Positions 44,001 to 52,894 are shown, counted from the stretch's first letter. The stretch: DNA of 64,000 nt from Lentisphaeria bacterium (GCA_024405215.1 JAKSPB010000003.1:43705-107704); one strand, 5' to 3'. Notes: generated by a model not told the origin, from the letters alone. Made by a program: numbers and translations.

Positions 44001-44101
44001 TGCAGGGCGCCGAGACTACGGGCATCCTCCATCGCCAGACGGCCCCCGTCCCCCCGAAATATCGCCGCCAGACCCAGGAGTATTTCCGGCGGCTGAAATA
44101 G
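41090..44101 (+). CDS. DUF4175-like membrane protein with long coiled coil
   Basis: The protein has 1003 residues. Two or three N-terminal hydrophobic helices (about 27-48, 52-72 and 148-165) are followed by a beta-rich region (about 175-460) with Ig/fibronectin-like repeats (for example DQAPLIELVLPEEDSQITPKDTP). A long Gln/Glu/Ala-rich coiled coil follows (about 470-1000). The order TM, sandwich domain, coiled coil matches DUF4175-type proteins found in PVC and proteobacterial genomes. The function is unknown, and an envelope role is inferred. Three CTATT units (41041-41055) lie in its 5' leader. Confidence 0.65.
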   Translation: MSRVPEQAPLTVLVARLARRRLHAQMVWGMLWTLLGVAALAVLLGGRFSERTTVLALAAGIVAAVVAVCVFWRNGRRTAQLRRFCREFQRDFPEDRDALETALELEASAERCGDFQKEYLLELQERYLRDDGQALRNAPSWRPRWRPALMFAVLCGIGVLGWLGRDAWSRCGNALFGPPAVKVAEGLAKVPVHSDVEIAAEVLRYGTEGGVWLESVEDGVRRKEAMSVDGTGVWRLKFYDLTADVRYRVSTSYASSPWRRLAVYEPPAPLAVSVVSVPPAYMKREGQSYDHFQNLELMEGEELRISCEMPVGQSWSLQEEKGAALVPPVEFLPRHQAVYRARYQKDDVDAWGESFQVLVRPDQAPLIELVLPEEDSQITPKDTPKVVAMTSDDFGVTEVTLHFVKDDAPEQTAMLWQGEARENVDVDRAMELGELEPGQIITGWLEARDNREPLRHASRSTLFFLTVMPPPEEGPDGQENGQSGEKQEVALDDLITESKRLLRNTLDCISRAEILSPEVARREQQELSRDLRALAVAVMGRQVAVAKNAGVAQLPPELAQYFIGAAQSLEAAAGLVDKQAVPESRKPQQSALSQLTRLAWLLMQNTQMQSTAEGGQQSQNSGESQEGQKESESQKGDRSFDMQQLQQTLEEVRRIRREQQQLLEKRLDASQQAERERQLAGRTNHAAEQVAGIASAASAVPPLREGVRELLGAADNWTTGDLANAEIRARRAEQALGVAEDLLEVALRKESQEQLSRLAQKASELSEKQRQLAEQSKEHQSKGADAAEKKAAREAQSALQAESQQFREETSAALQSLMRQYPEAAAALAQAMQSAAAEETAKAQTRANNALLYGRFDKAEQSQKQAADALEQWRDDLTAAGEGMPRFTPEELQAALEELQKQMEELSQAMSAEEQQNARREAQQALQKYGEQFRSSDLQSLGEAVAQGSREEALAALESARTLLREELLKMQGAETTGILHRQTAPVPPKYRRQTQEYFRRLK

Positions 44102-44112
44102 CCAGAGTGTGA

Positions 44113-44215
44113 GAATTTTGCCCAAATCTCATGGAAAAACCGAGATTTGGACAAGATTCTGTTGAATTTTGCCAAAATCTCATGGAAAAACAACGATTTG
44201 GGTATTATTCTATGG
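44113..44215 (+). repeat. Two 51-bp direct repeats with internal palindrome, upstream of an ATPase gene
   Basis: Units start at 44113 and 44164. Unit 1 contains CCAAATCTC and GAGATTTGG as a perfect 9-bp inverted repeat around atggaaaaacc, and unit 2 has a similar but weaker pair. Both units contain atggaaaaac, the same bases with which the downstream gene begins at 44247. This looks like a double operator or a regulatory RNA leader. Confidence 0.65.
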
Positions 44216-44246
44216 TATCCTACAATTCACAAAAGGCAAGACGACG

Positions 44247-45695
44247 ATGGAAAAACTGATAGGACGCACTCAAGAATGTGATGAACTGACTCGCGCTCTC
44301 CATTCCAACCGCTCGGAGTTCGTGGTTCTCTACGGTCGTCGTCGCGTGGGAAAGACTTTTCTGATTCGCAGTTATTTTCATGACGAGTACGATTTCCACT
44401 ATGTCGGAGCGCATAAGGCCAAGAGCGCGATTCAGTTGCAGAATTTTCGAAAGGCACTGGTGAGATATAGTGGCACTGAGGAGATTCCCTCGTTGGCCGA
44501 CTGGTCAATGGCTTTTGAGCAATTGGAAAAATATCTTGAATCTCTTCCGTCCAGCAAGCGAAAAGTCCTTTTTTGGGATGAAATGCCTTGGATTGACAAC
44601 AAGCAAAGCGATTTTGTCGCCGCCTTGGAATACTTCTGGAACAGCTGGGTTTCCAGCCGTGACGACATAGTTTTCATCGCTTGTGGTAGCGCCACCTCTT
44701 GGATGGCGGACAAGTTGCTGGAGAATCAGGGCGGTCTTCACAACCGCATTACTCGACAAATCTATCTCCGTCCATTTTCCTTACATGAATGTCAGGAATA
44801 CCTTAAGCAACGTGATTTTGACTGGGACCATTATCAGGTCATCCAATGCTATATGGTTTTCGGTGGGGTTCCCTTCTATTGGAGCCTGTTGGAAAACAGT
44901 TTGAGCCTTTCGCAAAATATCGACCAGCTTTGTTTTCGGCGGAGTGGCCTTTTGCATGGGGAATTGGACGAATTGTATTATGCCTTGTTCAGCAATGCGG
45001 ATCGCTATTTGGCCATCGTGCGTGCTCTTGCGGGACGGCAGGATGGCATGACACGGGACGAATTGGAGAAAACGACTTCCATTCAGGGAGGCACCTTGAC
45101 GAAACTGCTGCGGAATTTAGAGCGATGCGACTTCATTTCTTCCTTCGGGCAGTTTGGAAACAAGTCCAAGTGTGCGCTATACCGCTTATGCGATTTCTTC
45201 ACCTTGTTTTATCTTCGCTTCTTGGATGGAGAACGTTCCTACGACGAAGACTTCTGGGCGCATCACTCCACGGGAAGGAACGTGGTGGCCTGGGAGGGGT
45301 TGACGTTTGAACTCGTTTGCTTCCAGCATATTGCGCAAATCAAGAAAGGCCTGGGCATTTCAGGGATGGAGACCAAGGTCTCTGCCTGGCGATATGTCCC
45401 AAACACTCTGAAGACAACTCGGGAATTGCCATCGGAAGGGGCGCAAATCGACCTTGTTATCGCCCGCGCGGACAAGATGATCCATTTATGCGAAATAAAG
45501 TTCTCGGAAGGTCAATATGCCATTTCAAAAGAATATGAGACACATTTGAAACAACGTATGGAAATCTTCCGGCAGGTGACGGGAACGACGCATAGCCTGA
45601 GGCAGACGTTCATCTCTCCGCACGGCGTCGTTAAAGGCATTCATAGTTCTTTCGTGCATAGCGAAATCACTGCAAAAGACTTGTTTACGGAATGA
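44247..45695 (+). CDS. AAA+ ATPase with PD-(D/E)XK-like C-terminus (ATPase_2/DUF234 family)
   Basis: The protein has 482 residues from ATG 44247. Walker A is GRRRVGKTF (30-38) and Walker B is KVLFWDEMPWID (about 101-112). A winged-helix segment (about 270-320, RDELEKTTSIQGGTLTKLL) precedes the C-terminal DUF234-type domain with QIDLVIARADKMIHLCEIK, a D...ExK nuclease-like core. The family has many copies in gut and archaeal genomes, and its role is unsettled. GC content is visibly lower than in flanking genes, which suggests acquisition. It is convergent with the beta-helix gene, and the stops are back to back in tgatca. Confidence 0.8.
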   Translation: MEKLIGRTQECDELTRALHSNRSEFVVLYGRRRVGKTFLIRSYFHDEYDFHYVGAHKAKSAIQLQNFRKALVRYSGTEEIPSLADWSMAFEQLEKYLESLPSSKRKVLFWDEMPWIDNKQSDFVAALEYFWNSWVSSRDDIVFIACGSATSWMADKLLENQGGLHNRITRQIYLRPFSLHECQEYLKQRDFDWDHYQVIQCYMVFGGVPFYWSLLENSLSLSQNIDQLCFRRSGLLHGELDELYYALFSNADRYLAIVRALAGRQDGMTRDELEKTTSIQGGTLTKLLRNLERCDFISSFGQFGNKSKCALYRLCDFFTLFYLRFLDGERSYDEDFWAHHSTGRNVVAWEGLTFELVCFQHIAQIKKGLGISGMETKVSAWRYVPNTLKTTRELPSEGAQIDLVIARADKMIHLCEIKFSEGQYAISKEYETHLKQRMEIFRQVTGTTHSLRQTFISPHGVVKGIHSSFVHSEITAKDLFTE

Positions 45696-47702
45696 TCATC
45701 GACTCTGCGGCTGGTAGTCGAGCATGTGCAGGGGCGAGGGCGAAAGATAGGGCGGGATTCCGGTGATTCGGATGCCGTAGTCTTCGATGGTGGGCAGGGT
45801 CGTGGGCTTCTCGATGCGAACTCGGAAGACGCCGCCGCGTCTCGCGACTTTGCCTTCGCACACGAACTGCCGGATGCCCGAAATGTCGTCCTGCTGCCAC
45901 AGTTCCGCGCCGTCGTGGCTGAACACCGTGGCATGGAGGCCCTCCTGCCCGTCGCCCCAGAAGAAGAGCGAGAAGAGTTCCGTGCCCACGGGGACATTCA
46001 CGTAGAAGTCCCCCGTTCCCGTGCACAGGCTCGCAGCGGAGGAGCCGCTTTCAATGGCCACGGGACAGTTGCAGGAACGCAGGCAGGACAGATTCGCTCC
46101 GGCGGCGATTTCCAGCTTGTAGAGGCCCGTCTCTTCCGCAACGACGCGGTAGGACATCGTCTGCTTGAAGGGAATGGGCGACAGTTCCGTGCTCTTGCCT
46201 GAAGGCGCGATCAGCGTCACTGCCGCGTCTTTCGCCTCGTATCTTCCGAGCTGGAGGAAAGACGCGCTGAATGTGATTTCCTCGCCCTTCGTGGCGGAGA
46301 GCAGATAGTTCCCCTGGTGGCGGATGATCAGCTCGGACAATTTCGCTGCCGCGCGTGCGGATGCGTCGCTTTGGGGCGGCCTCAAGGCGAAGTTCGCCAT
46401 TTCGACTTGCGGGACTTTGCGGAATACGCGAGGGGGATAGGTCTTGCGCGCCCATTCGGATGTGTAGGTCGTGGTGGACGTCTTTCCGTTGGCGATGCGG
46501 GTGATCGAGCCCTCGATGGCGTCCATGCCGCCACTGCCGATGCCGCCGTTGGTGAAACTGAGGACGGGACGGTCGATGTCGTCATAGACGGTCACGTTGT
46601 GGAACCGCATGTTTCCAAAAGTCTCTTGGTCCCGCACTTCCAGGTTCAGTGTCAAGGGCGACTGCTTTTCCTTTCCAGAAGCGACGTTACGGAGGGTCAC
46701 GTTGTCAAGTTCCGTCATGAACCCCGTGGAACTCAGGCCGGTGAACCGGACGGGATCCTCGCAGTTCTCGAAGACGCAGTCCCGGAGCACGACCTTCCCT
46801 GGCAGCGTGGCTCCCTCGCCATTGGCGACATGCAGGACGAACGCGCTGTGTTTGTCGTTGCGGGAGAAGCACTTCTCGAAGGTGATCTCCAGCGGTCCGG
46901 CAGGCGTCTTCATGTTGGGTAGATAATGGACGTAGCCGCCGCCTGCGTTGTTCTCGCTGTGGCAGTTCCGCATGACGAAATTCCGGATCGGCTCGTCCGC
47001 CTTGTTCGGCTCGAAGTCAATGCCCGCCTCCGGTGGCGTGCCCTTGGTGTTGATGAGCTTCGTGTTCTCCACCAGGACGTTGATGCCTGCGATGACGCTG
47101 ATGCCCTGTCGGTTGTTGCCGTCGCAGACGCAGTCCTTGATGACGATGTCCGTCGGATAGCTTCCCTTTTTGCAGACACCCAGGTAGATGCCGTCGCCGC
47201 CGGATTCCGCCAGTTTCAGGTTCAAGACCTGGATGTTGCGGGAACTGAGGATGCTGAGCGCGTGGCGCCATTCGGCCTTCTGGTAGGCGTCCGTGTGGTA
47301 ATCAGCCTTGCGCATCCGCAATGTGGCGCCGCTGCCTAGGCCGCGCAGGGTGACGTTTTCAATGTCGCGCAGGCACACCAGCACATCGCCCGGCCCTTTG
47401 AACTCCCCCGCCTTGGCCAGCAGTTCGGTGCCTTCCTCGAAGACAATCTCCTGGTTGGAAACCAGGTTCAGCGTCTTGCCGGTAATCCATGGCGACGGCA
47501 TCCTGTCCACGATCAGCCGCGGCACGCGGGATGCGATGGCGGCCGTCAGCGCCGCCGTGGAATCCTCGGGATCAAAGCCCCACCAGGACGCACGCGCCTC
47601 CCGGAGCTCGCCTTTCTGAACGGCGGCGATCTTCTCTGGCTGCGGTTGCTGCGCCGACGCCAGCATGGACAAAAGAATTGCAATGAGGATGAGACAGCGC
47701 AT
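45696..47702 (-). CDS. Secreted right-handed parallel beta-helix protein
   Basis: The protein has 668 residues from ATG 47702, with GGAG 8 nt upstream (a TTG at 47714 is the alternative). The signal peptide core is LILIAILLSMLASAQ. Residues about 40-420 show short repeated strands with Asn/Asp-rich turns (for example DCVCDGNNRQGISVIAG), the pattern of pectate-lyase-like beta helices. The C-terminal part (about 430-660) is beta-rich. It probably binds or cleaves a polysaccharide, but I cannot name catalytic residues. There is a possible relation to the GH-like genes elsewhere in the window. Confidence 0.75.
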   Translation of the reverse strand: MRCLILIAILLSMLASAQQPQPEKIAAVQKGELREARASWWGFDPEDSTAALTAAIASRVPRLIVDRMPSPWITGKTLNLVSNQEIVFEEGTELLAKAGEFKGPGDVLVCLRDIENVTLRGLGSGATLRMRKADYHTDAYQKAEWRHALSILSSRNIQVLNLKLAESGGDGIYLGVCKKGSYPTDIVIKDCVCDGNNRQGISVIAGINVLVENTKLINTKGTPPEAGIDFEPNKADEPIRNFVMRNCHSENNAGGGYVHYLPNMKTPAGPLEITFEKCFSRNDKHSAFVLHVANGEGATLPGKVVLRDCVFENCEDPVRFTGLSSTGFMTELDNVTLRNVASGKEKQSPLTLNLEVRDQETFGNMRFHNVTVYDDIDRPVLSFTNGGIGSGGMDAIEGSITRIANGKTSTTTYTSEWARKTYPPRVFRKVPQVEMANFALRPPQSDASARAAAKLSELIIRHQGNYLLSATKGEEITFSASFLQLGRYEAKDAAVTLIAPSGKSTELSPIPFKQTMSYRVVAEETGLYKLEIAAGANLSCLRSCNCPVAIESGSSAASLCTGTGDFYVNVPVGTELFSLFFWGDGQEGLHATVFSHDGAELWQQDDISGIRQFVCEGKVARRGGVFRVRIEKPTTLPTIEDYGIRITGIPPYLSPSPLHMLDYQPQSR

Positions 47703-47785
47703 ACAAGACTCCAAACGTGGCGTGGATTGATGTAGTGGTTATTCCTTGAGAGGGAAGTAAGAACGATTGTAATCTACAAGGCATC

Positions 47786-47820
47786 TTGCAGATTTCAACC
47801 TGTTTTGAGTTCAATTTCGT
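47786..47820 (+). repeat. Fragment related to the family B element
   Basis: cttgcagatttcaacctgtt with the following gagttcaatttcg resembles 53702-53735 inside the 306-bp element at 53.5 kb. It lies just beyond the stop of the SbcD-SbcC gene and may be a remnant of the element's right half. Confidence 0.4.
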
Positions 47821-47823
47821 CTA

Positions 47824-50800
47824 TCAGTCGCTTTTCTTAGAGTCAGATGCCAGGCCTATTTTGGGGGCCTTCCGTGCTTTTTTCTCCGCCTTGGCACGTG
47901 CTTTCGCTTCCTTGGCGGCGGCCTTTTCCGCCGCCTTCTGCAGCCTGAGGGCCTCGTCCGGATGGTTGGTCGCCCAGATGGCTCTGGCGGATTCCACCGA
48001 TTGGATTCCCGCGCCTTCCAGCGTCCCCATGCCGGAGTTTGTGGAAACACAGATCTGGGTCGGGATCTTATCCCGGAGCTTTTCCACGTGACTGATGATG
48101 CCGACCAGCTTGCCGTTTGCCTGATTGAGCTGCGTCAGGAGCTCCAGGGCGCTGTCCAGGGCATCATTGTCCAGGGTCCCGAATCCCTCGTCCAGCAGCA
48201 CATTCCCCAGGCTTGCGTTCTGGCTGACGGCGCTCATGTTGGCCAGTCCCAGCGCCAGGGCCAGGCTGACCTCGAACTGCTCGCCGCCGGAGAGGTTCTT
48301 TGCGGAGCGGATCTGGCCTCCGCGGTAATGGTCGATGACGCTGAGTTCCAGCGGGGTCTCCCTGTCGTTGATGAGAGTAAAGTGATCCTGGAGGAAGGCG
48401 AGACGGTTCCTGTTGGCGCAATGGAGGAGTCCTTTGAAGGTATAGGCCTGGGCAATGGCCGCAAAGTTTTTCCCGTCATGGCCGCCGAAGCACTTGTCCA
48501 GATGGGTCCAGCTATTGGAGTCCTTCTGGAGTTCTTCCAGTTCCGCCAGAGTCTCCTGGCTTTTGGTCTTGTTCTCCGCGTCCTGGCGCAATTTCAGCTC
48601 CAGTTCCAAGATGGCCGCCTTCAGGTCCCCCTGCCGCGTCTTCAATTCCTCCAGAGCCTCCAGATTCTTCTGGCGATCGCCGCCTTCCGGAAGTTTTGCC
48701 TTGTTCTCCGCCAGGACATTCTGGCGTTCGGCCAGAACCGACGTTGCCTGCGCCTGCTTCGTATCCAGTCCAGACAGCTTTTTCTGGAGTTCCTGCAATG
48801 CCTCAGGCTCCATGCGAGCTGCCAGAAGGGCCGCCATGTCTCCGAAGCCGCAGGCAGCGAGCTTTGCCAGAAGGGCCTGCTTTTGGGCCTCGCAGGATGC
48901 CAGAAGCTCCGAAATCCTGGTTTCATCCTGTGCCAGAGCCGTCTGGTTGTGCTCCCAATTGTTCTTGGCCGTCACCCATGCGGTATTGCATGTTTCTTTG
49001 GCATTCCGCGCATTCCGCAATTCGTTTTCGGCGGCGTTTTCCCGTTCGTCCACGGAATCGGTGCCGAAACGCTCCCTGCGCTGTTCCTGAAGTTCCTTCT
49101 GCGCGTCCTTCTGCGTCTTCAGGGTTCCCTGAATTTCCGCCAGAGCCGCGTCATTTTTCGGCGCCACGGCATCGTAGGCCGCCTTTGCCGTGTCGAAGCT
49201 CTTTCGTGCATTCTGCAACTGTTCAACGTCCGTCCTGGCCTGGGCGTATGCGGCCATCCGCTGGTCAAGCTCTTCGGGCAGGCGAGAATGGTCTTTCCAT
49301 TCCACTTGAAGCGACTGTCTGATTTCCGCTTCCAGCTTTTCCGACTCGGCGGTCGCCTTGGCCAGATTCGTCGTCAAAGCGGTCTTCTGCTCCGTCAACT
49401 TCTTTTTGCCTTCCAGGAGCGCATTCTCCTGGGTTTTGCATGCCTCTGTCTTTTCAGGCACTTTCCCTTCCAAGTTTGCGATGTCGCGGCTCAGCGTGCT
49501 CAATTCCGCATCCAGTTTGCCAATGGCAACCAGGCGTCCGTCCAGTTCCGCCACCTCATGGCTGTAATCGTGTGCGGGGGGGATCTCCGTTCCATCGCAA
49601 TAGGGATGGGAAGTGGAGCCGCAGAGGGGACAGGGCTTCCCGGTGGTCAGGAAGGCCTTCCGGGAGTTGTTGTCCTTGAAGAAATCCTCGAGTTTGCAGG
49701 CGGCGGCCTTCAGATCACGGAGTTCATCGGCGGTCTTGCCTTCCAGCAGCTCATCCTTTTTCTTCTGCGTTTCGTCCTGGCAGGTTTTCTTCCTGTCCAG
49801 TTCCGCCTCCAGCTTTTTCAGCTCATCTGTTGCCTTTTTCAGCGTGGCTTCTGCGGTTGTCACATCGGTTTCGGCCTTGTCGACAGCTTTCTTGTCTGCC
49901 GCATTCTGCTTTTCCATGGCCGCAAGTGTTTCCCGACGAGGCTCCCATCCCGCCTTCAGGGTTGCCAGGTCCTTGTCAGCCTCATGGCTTTCAAGATAAG
50001 CTGAAGCCGCAGCGGATTTCTTCTGTTCGGCATCCCAGGCTTTTGCAGCCTGGTCATATTCCGTCCTGGCTTTGTCCGCTTCTTTCTGGGCCGCATTCTG
50101 TTTGGCCGTAGTATCCTTGATTTGAGCAGACAGCTCTTGAATCTTCTGATCCCAATCACGCACCTCCTGGAACAGCTTTTTCTCGGCTTCCTGCTTCTGC
50201 TCAAGATCCGCCAATGCCTTTTCGGCAGCCTGGCTCTTTTCGGCGGCATTCTTACGCGCAGCTTCAAGGCCGGGTTGCGCATTCAAAAGCCCTTCCTTGT
50301 GCCGCTGCGCCTCGTTCAAATCATGGTCTTTGATTTTCCAGGCGTTGTATTCCGTCTCGCACTGCTGGGCTTTCTGCGCAGATTTCAGACGCGCCTGTTC
50401 AGGAGCGGAATCATCCTTTGCCTGCTGCACGGCTTTCAGGCCTTTCTCCGCATCCTGAACCAGTTTTTCACCATTCTCAATGGCGATGAACACATTCTCC
50501 AGTTCTTCGCAGGCCTTCTGCTGCTTCTGGATAGCCTCCTGCTCCTCTTTTCTGGTGGACAATTGTGAGTTGAGGTCCGTCACCTGTTCTGCGGAAAGGA
50601 GGGAAATGTCTTTCAGCTGAGCCTCCTTCAGCTTTTTTTCGGCATTTACACGATTGGCCTGCTCGTTCACCTTCGCGCCGATGGCATTGTACGTCCGTGT
50701 CTGGGTAATCTGGGCCAGAATTTTCGCGCGGTCATCGGAATCCGCCTGAATGAAGGCATTGAAGCTTCCCTGGGCCAGAAGCACGCATTGGGTAAACTGC

Positions 50801-52509
50801 TCCTTGGTCAAGCCAATCAACTCCTTGATTTTGGCCTCCGTTTTTGAGCTCAAGGACGTGAGTTCCCTGTTGTTTTCATACAATCTCCACTCCAGTGCCC
50901 TGAATGGCTTTTCAGAGTTCTCCCGTGTCTTCTCCTGGGAAACAACGGCCCTGTATTCATCCTGGCCGATGGAAAACGTCAGGGAGACCTCCATCTCCTT
51001 TGCGCCTGTGCTCATGACGGGATTCTGGGTCTGGTTGATTTTTTCCACACGCGGCGTTGCCCCGTACAATGCCAGGCAGATGGCATCCAGGATGCTGGAT
51101 TTGCCGGCTCCTGTGGGACCCGTGATCAGGAAGATGCCGCTGTTGAAGGCAGGATCCTCAAAGTCAATCAGATTTTCGCCATACAGGGAATTGACGTTCT
51201 TGATGTAAAGGCGCTTGAATTTCAGCAGTCCCTTGCTGGTATTGCCGGTGCTTTCCTGGGCCTCCGACGGAGTGTAAACCAGGTCCTGGACCTCCTGATA
51301 GAGCTTCAGATATTCACTGCGCTGCTCTTCGGTGGCATCGTCCTTGTGCTCATCCAGGTATCTCTGGACCAGCTCGACGGGCTGCAGCTGAGACAGGGGG
51401 ACGATGTCCGTCTCCAGATTGTCGTCGGTGTTTGGATGATCCGCGTCCGACGCCTGGGGGATATCCCGTTTGACTTCCGCAACCACGATCTGGACGGCGC
51501 TCTCCTGTTCCTTCAGCCGCAATTTCAAGTCGATGGCCCAGTTGGGCAGATTTTCCTGCCCCGTATAGACGGCCTTGACCCAGACATCCTCCTTGCTGGC
51601 GTGCAGGGCGTCCAGTTCCTCTTTCAGCTGATTGATGTCGCCCTTGATGAACTTCACCTTGTGGTAGCAGCTGTCGGGGATCTCCAGGCCCTGGGGGTGT
51701 CCCATATTTTCCGTATCCAGAATCATCACCTGGGGCGTGTAGGAATGCTCTTCGATGCTCATGGCCAGAAGGGAGCCCGCATAGCACCAGTTGTCATGTC
51801 CAGGCACGCACTGTGGACGATGGATATGGCCAAGTGCCATATAGTCGAAGTCGCCGCCGAAATCTTCCAGTTCCACGGGAGCCAGTTTCCCTACGGTCTT
51901 TTTGTCATCGTGGGAACGGAAGGAGCTGCCCTGGGCGTAGAGATGGCCCATGCCGATGATGGGGACGGTCCTGTCACCACGCTGTTTCGCCGCCAGGTCA
52001 TGGACGGCCCGGTAGTGTTCGGCAATCCCCAGGGCTAGACGGGCGGAAGCGTCGCCGCCCAGTTCCATGGTCTCCTCGCCGCAGACATCACGGGAGCGCA
52101 GGAACGGCACGGCGCAGACGTATGCCGCGGTATCCTTGCCGTCGCTCAGGGCAATGACCTCCTTCTCCAGGTGTGCGGCATTCACGTTGCCCACCACATG
52201 GATGTCCATTTCCTTCAGAAGACCGCCCGGTGCCTCCAGCAGGTCGGGATTGTCATGGTTTCCCGCAATGACCACCATGCTGCGGCATCCCGCCTGCTGC
52301 AATTTCAACAGGAAGCTGTAATACAGGTCCTGGGACTCCACGGAGGGACGCCCCACGTCAAATACATCGCCCGCCAGCAGGGCGGCCTGAATGCCGCGCT
52401 CCTTCACGCTCTTCACCAGAAAATCAAATACCTTCTGAAGTTCATCGTTTCTGGAATGGTTGTCCAGATGGCAGCCCAGATGAATATCCCCAATGTGCAA
52501 AATTTTCAT
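47824..52509 (-). CDS. SbcD-SbcC fusion (Mre11-Rad50-type nuclease in one chain)
   Basis: One uninterrupted frame of 1561 residues, start ATG 52509 with AAGGAG upstream. Residues 1-410 are SbcD/Mre11: GDIHLG (7-12), AGDVFD (46-51), GNHD (83-86), GMGHLY (H189) and GHIH (227-230). Residues about 430-1561 are SbcC/Rad50: Walker A GPTGAGKSS (464-472), long coiled coil, zinc hook CPLC (C960, C963), coiled coil, signature NLSGGEQ and Walker B LLDEGFGTLD near the C-terminus. A Lys/Ala-rich tail (AEKAAAKEAKARAKAEKKA) closes it. SbcD and SbcC are normally separate genes. The complex cuts hairpins and DNA ends and restrains palindromes. The fusion fixes 1:1 stoichiometry. No gene is coupled to it. Confidence 0.92.
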   Translation of the reverse strand: MKILHIGDIHLGCHLDNHSRNDELQKVFDFLVKSVKERGIQAALLAGDVFDVGRPSVESQDLYYSFLLKLQQAGCRSMVVIAGNHDNPDLLEAPGGLLKEMDIHVVGNVNAAHLEKEVIALSDGKDTAAYVCAVPFLRSRDVCGEETMELGGDASARLALGIAEHYRAVHDLAAKQRGDRTVPIIGMGHLYAQGSSFRSHDDKKTVGKLAPVELEDFGGDFDYMALGHIHRPQCVPGHDNWCYAGSLLAMSIEEHSYTPQVMILDTENMGHPQGLEIPDSCYHKVKFIKGDINQLKEELDALHASKEDVWVKAVYTGQENLPNWAIDLKLRLKEQESAVQIVVAEVKRDIPQASDADHPNTDDNLETDIVPLSQLQPVELVQRYLDEHKDDATEEQRSEYLKLYQEVQDLVYTPSEAQESTGNTSKGLLKFKRLYIKNVNSLYGENLIDFEDPAFNSGIFLITGPTGAGKSSILDAICLALYGATPRVEKINQTQNPVMSTGAKEMEVSLTFSIGQDEYRAVVSQEKTRENSEKPFRALEWRLYENNRELTSLSSKTEAKIKELIGLTKEQFTQCVLLAQGSFNAFIQADSDDRAKILAQITQTRTYNAIGAKVNEQANRVNAEKKLKEAQLKDISLLSAEQVTDLNSQLSTRKEEQEAIQKQQKACEELENVFIAIENGEKLVQDAEKGLKAVQQAKDDSAPEQARLKSAQKAQQCETEYNAWKIKDHDLNEAQRHKEGLLNAQPGLEAARKNAAEKSQAAEKALADLEQKQEAEKKLFQEVRDWDQKIQELSAQIKDTTAKQNAAQKEADKARTEYDQAAKAWDAEQKKSAAASAYLESHEADKDLATLKAGWEPRRETLAAMEKQNAADKKAVDKAETDVTTAEATLKKATDELKKLEAELDRKKTCQDETQKKKDELLEGKTADELRDLKAAACKLEDFFKDNNSRKAFLTTGKPCPLCGSTSHPYCDGTEIPPAHDYSHEVAELDGRLVAIGKLDAELSTLSRDIANLEGKVPEKTEACKTQENALLEGKKKLTEQKTALTTNLAKATAESEKLEAEIRQSLQVEWKDHSRLPEELDQRMAAYAQARTDVEQLQNARKSFDTAKAAYDAVAPKNDAALAEIQGTLKTQKDAQKELQEQRRERFGTDSVDERENAAENELRNARNAKETCNTAWVTAKNNWEHNQTALAQDETRISELLASCEAQKQALLAKLAACGFGDMAALLAARMEPEALQELQKKLSGLDTKQAQATSVLAERQNVLAENKAKLPEGGDRQKNLEALEELKTRQGDLKAAILELELKLRQDAENKTKSQETLAELEELQKDSNSWTHLDKCFGGHDGKNFAAIAQAYTFKGLLHCANRNRLAFLQDHFTLINDRETPLELSVIDHYRGGQIRSAKNLSGGEQFEVSLALALGLANMSAVSQNASLGNVLLDEGFGTLDNDALDSALELLTQLNQANGKLVGIISHVEKLRDKIPTQICVSTNSGMGTLEGAGIQSVESARAIWATNHPDEALRLQKAAEKAAAKEAKARAKAEKKARKAPKIGLASDSKKSD

Positions 52510-52573
52510 TTGTTCTTTCTCCTTGCGTATGTGTTGACAAGCCGGTAGTCTTCGTTGTGCCTTTACTTGATAT

Positions 52574-52853
52574 TATGCAGATTTCGTCGTCGACCTTTCA
52601 TGTCGTTTCTTTTGCGGGATGCACCTCCAGGCGCAAGCTGCAAAACACACGGAATGGCCTTGTGCTTTCCCAAATCGAGAAAGTCTTGTGTGTTCCCTCC
52701 TGCGGCCTGTAGCGTTGTTGTTGGGAGGCCAATGTTTTCGTAAGCTTCTATACTCTATTCTACGCGGATTTCGCCGCCGACCTTTCAAGGCGTTTCTTTT
52801 GCGGAATGCGCCTCCCGGGGCAAGCCACAGAACACACGGAATGGCCTTGTTCC
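52574..52853. repeat. Two direct repeats of 93 bp, 187 bp apart
   Basis: 52574-52666 and 52761-52853 align without gaps (offset 187) at roughly 80-85% identity (shared runs such as cgtttcttttgcgg and acacacggaatggcctt). They lie in the 553-bp gap between the SbcD-SbcC gene and the small membrane protein gene, and I see no coding sense in the gap. The reading frame of about 100 codons on the minus strand is repeat-derived. Confidence 0.7.
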
Positions 52854-52880
52854 TTAAAACAAGTTTCACCTCATTTTAAC

Positions 52881-52894
52881 GGGACGGCAGTGAA
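52881..52894 (-). repeat. Solitary family B terminal repeat
   Basis: On the minus strand TTCACTGCCGTCCC matches the family B end consensus TTCACAGCCGTCCC with one mismatch. It marks a decayed copy in the same gap as the direct repeats. No second end is recognisable. Confidence 0.35.

Noticed and set aside
52573..52869. Minus-strand reading frame of 98 codons over the 52.6-52.9 kb repeats as a small gene
   Set aside because: Both halves are the same repeat read in frame, very rich in Arg and without a ribosome site. It is explained by the duplicated DNA.
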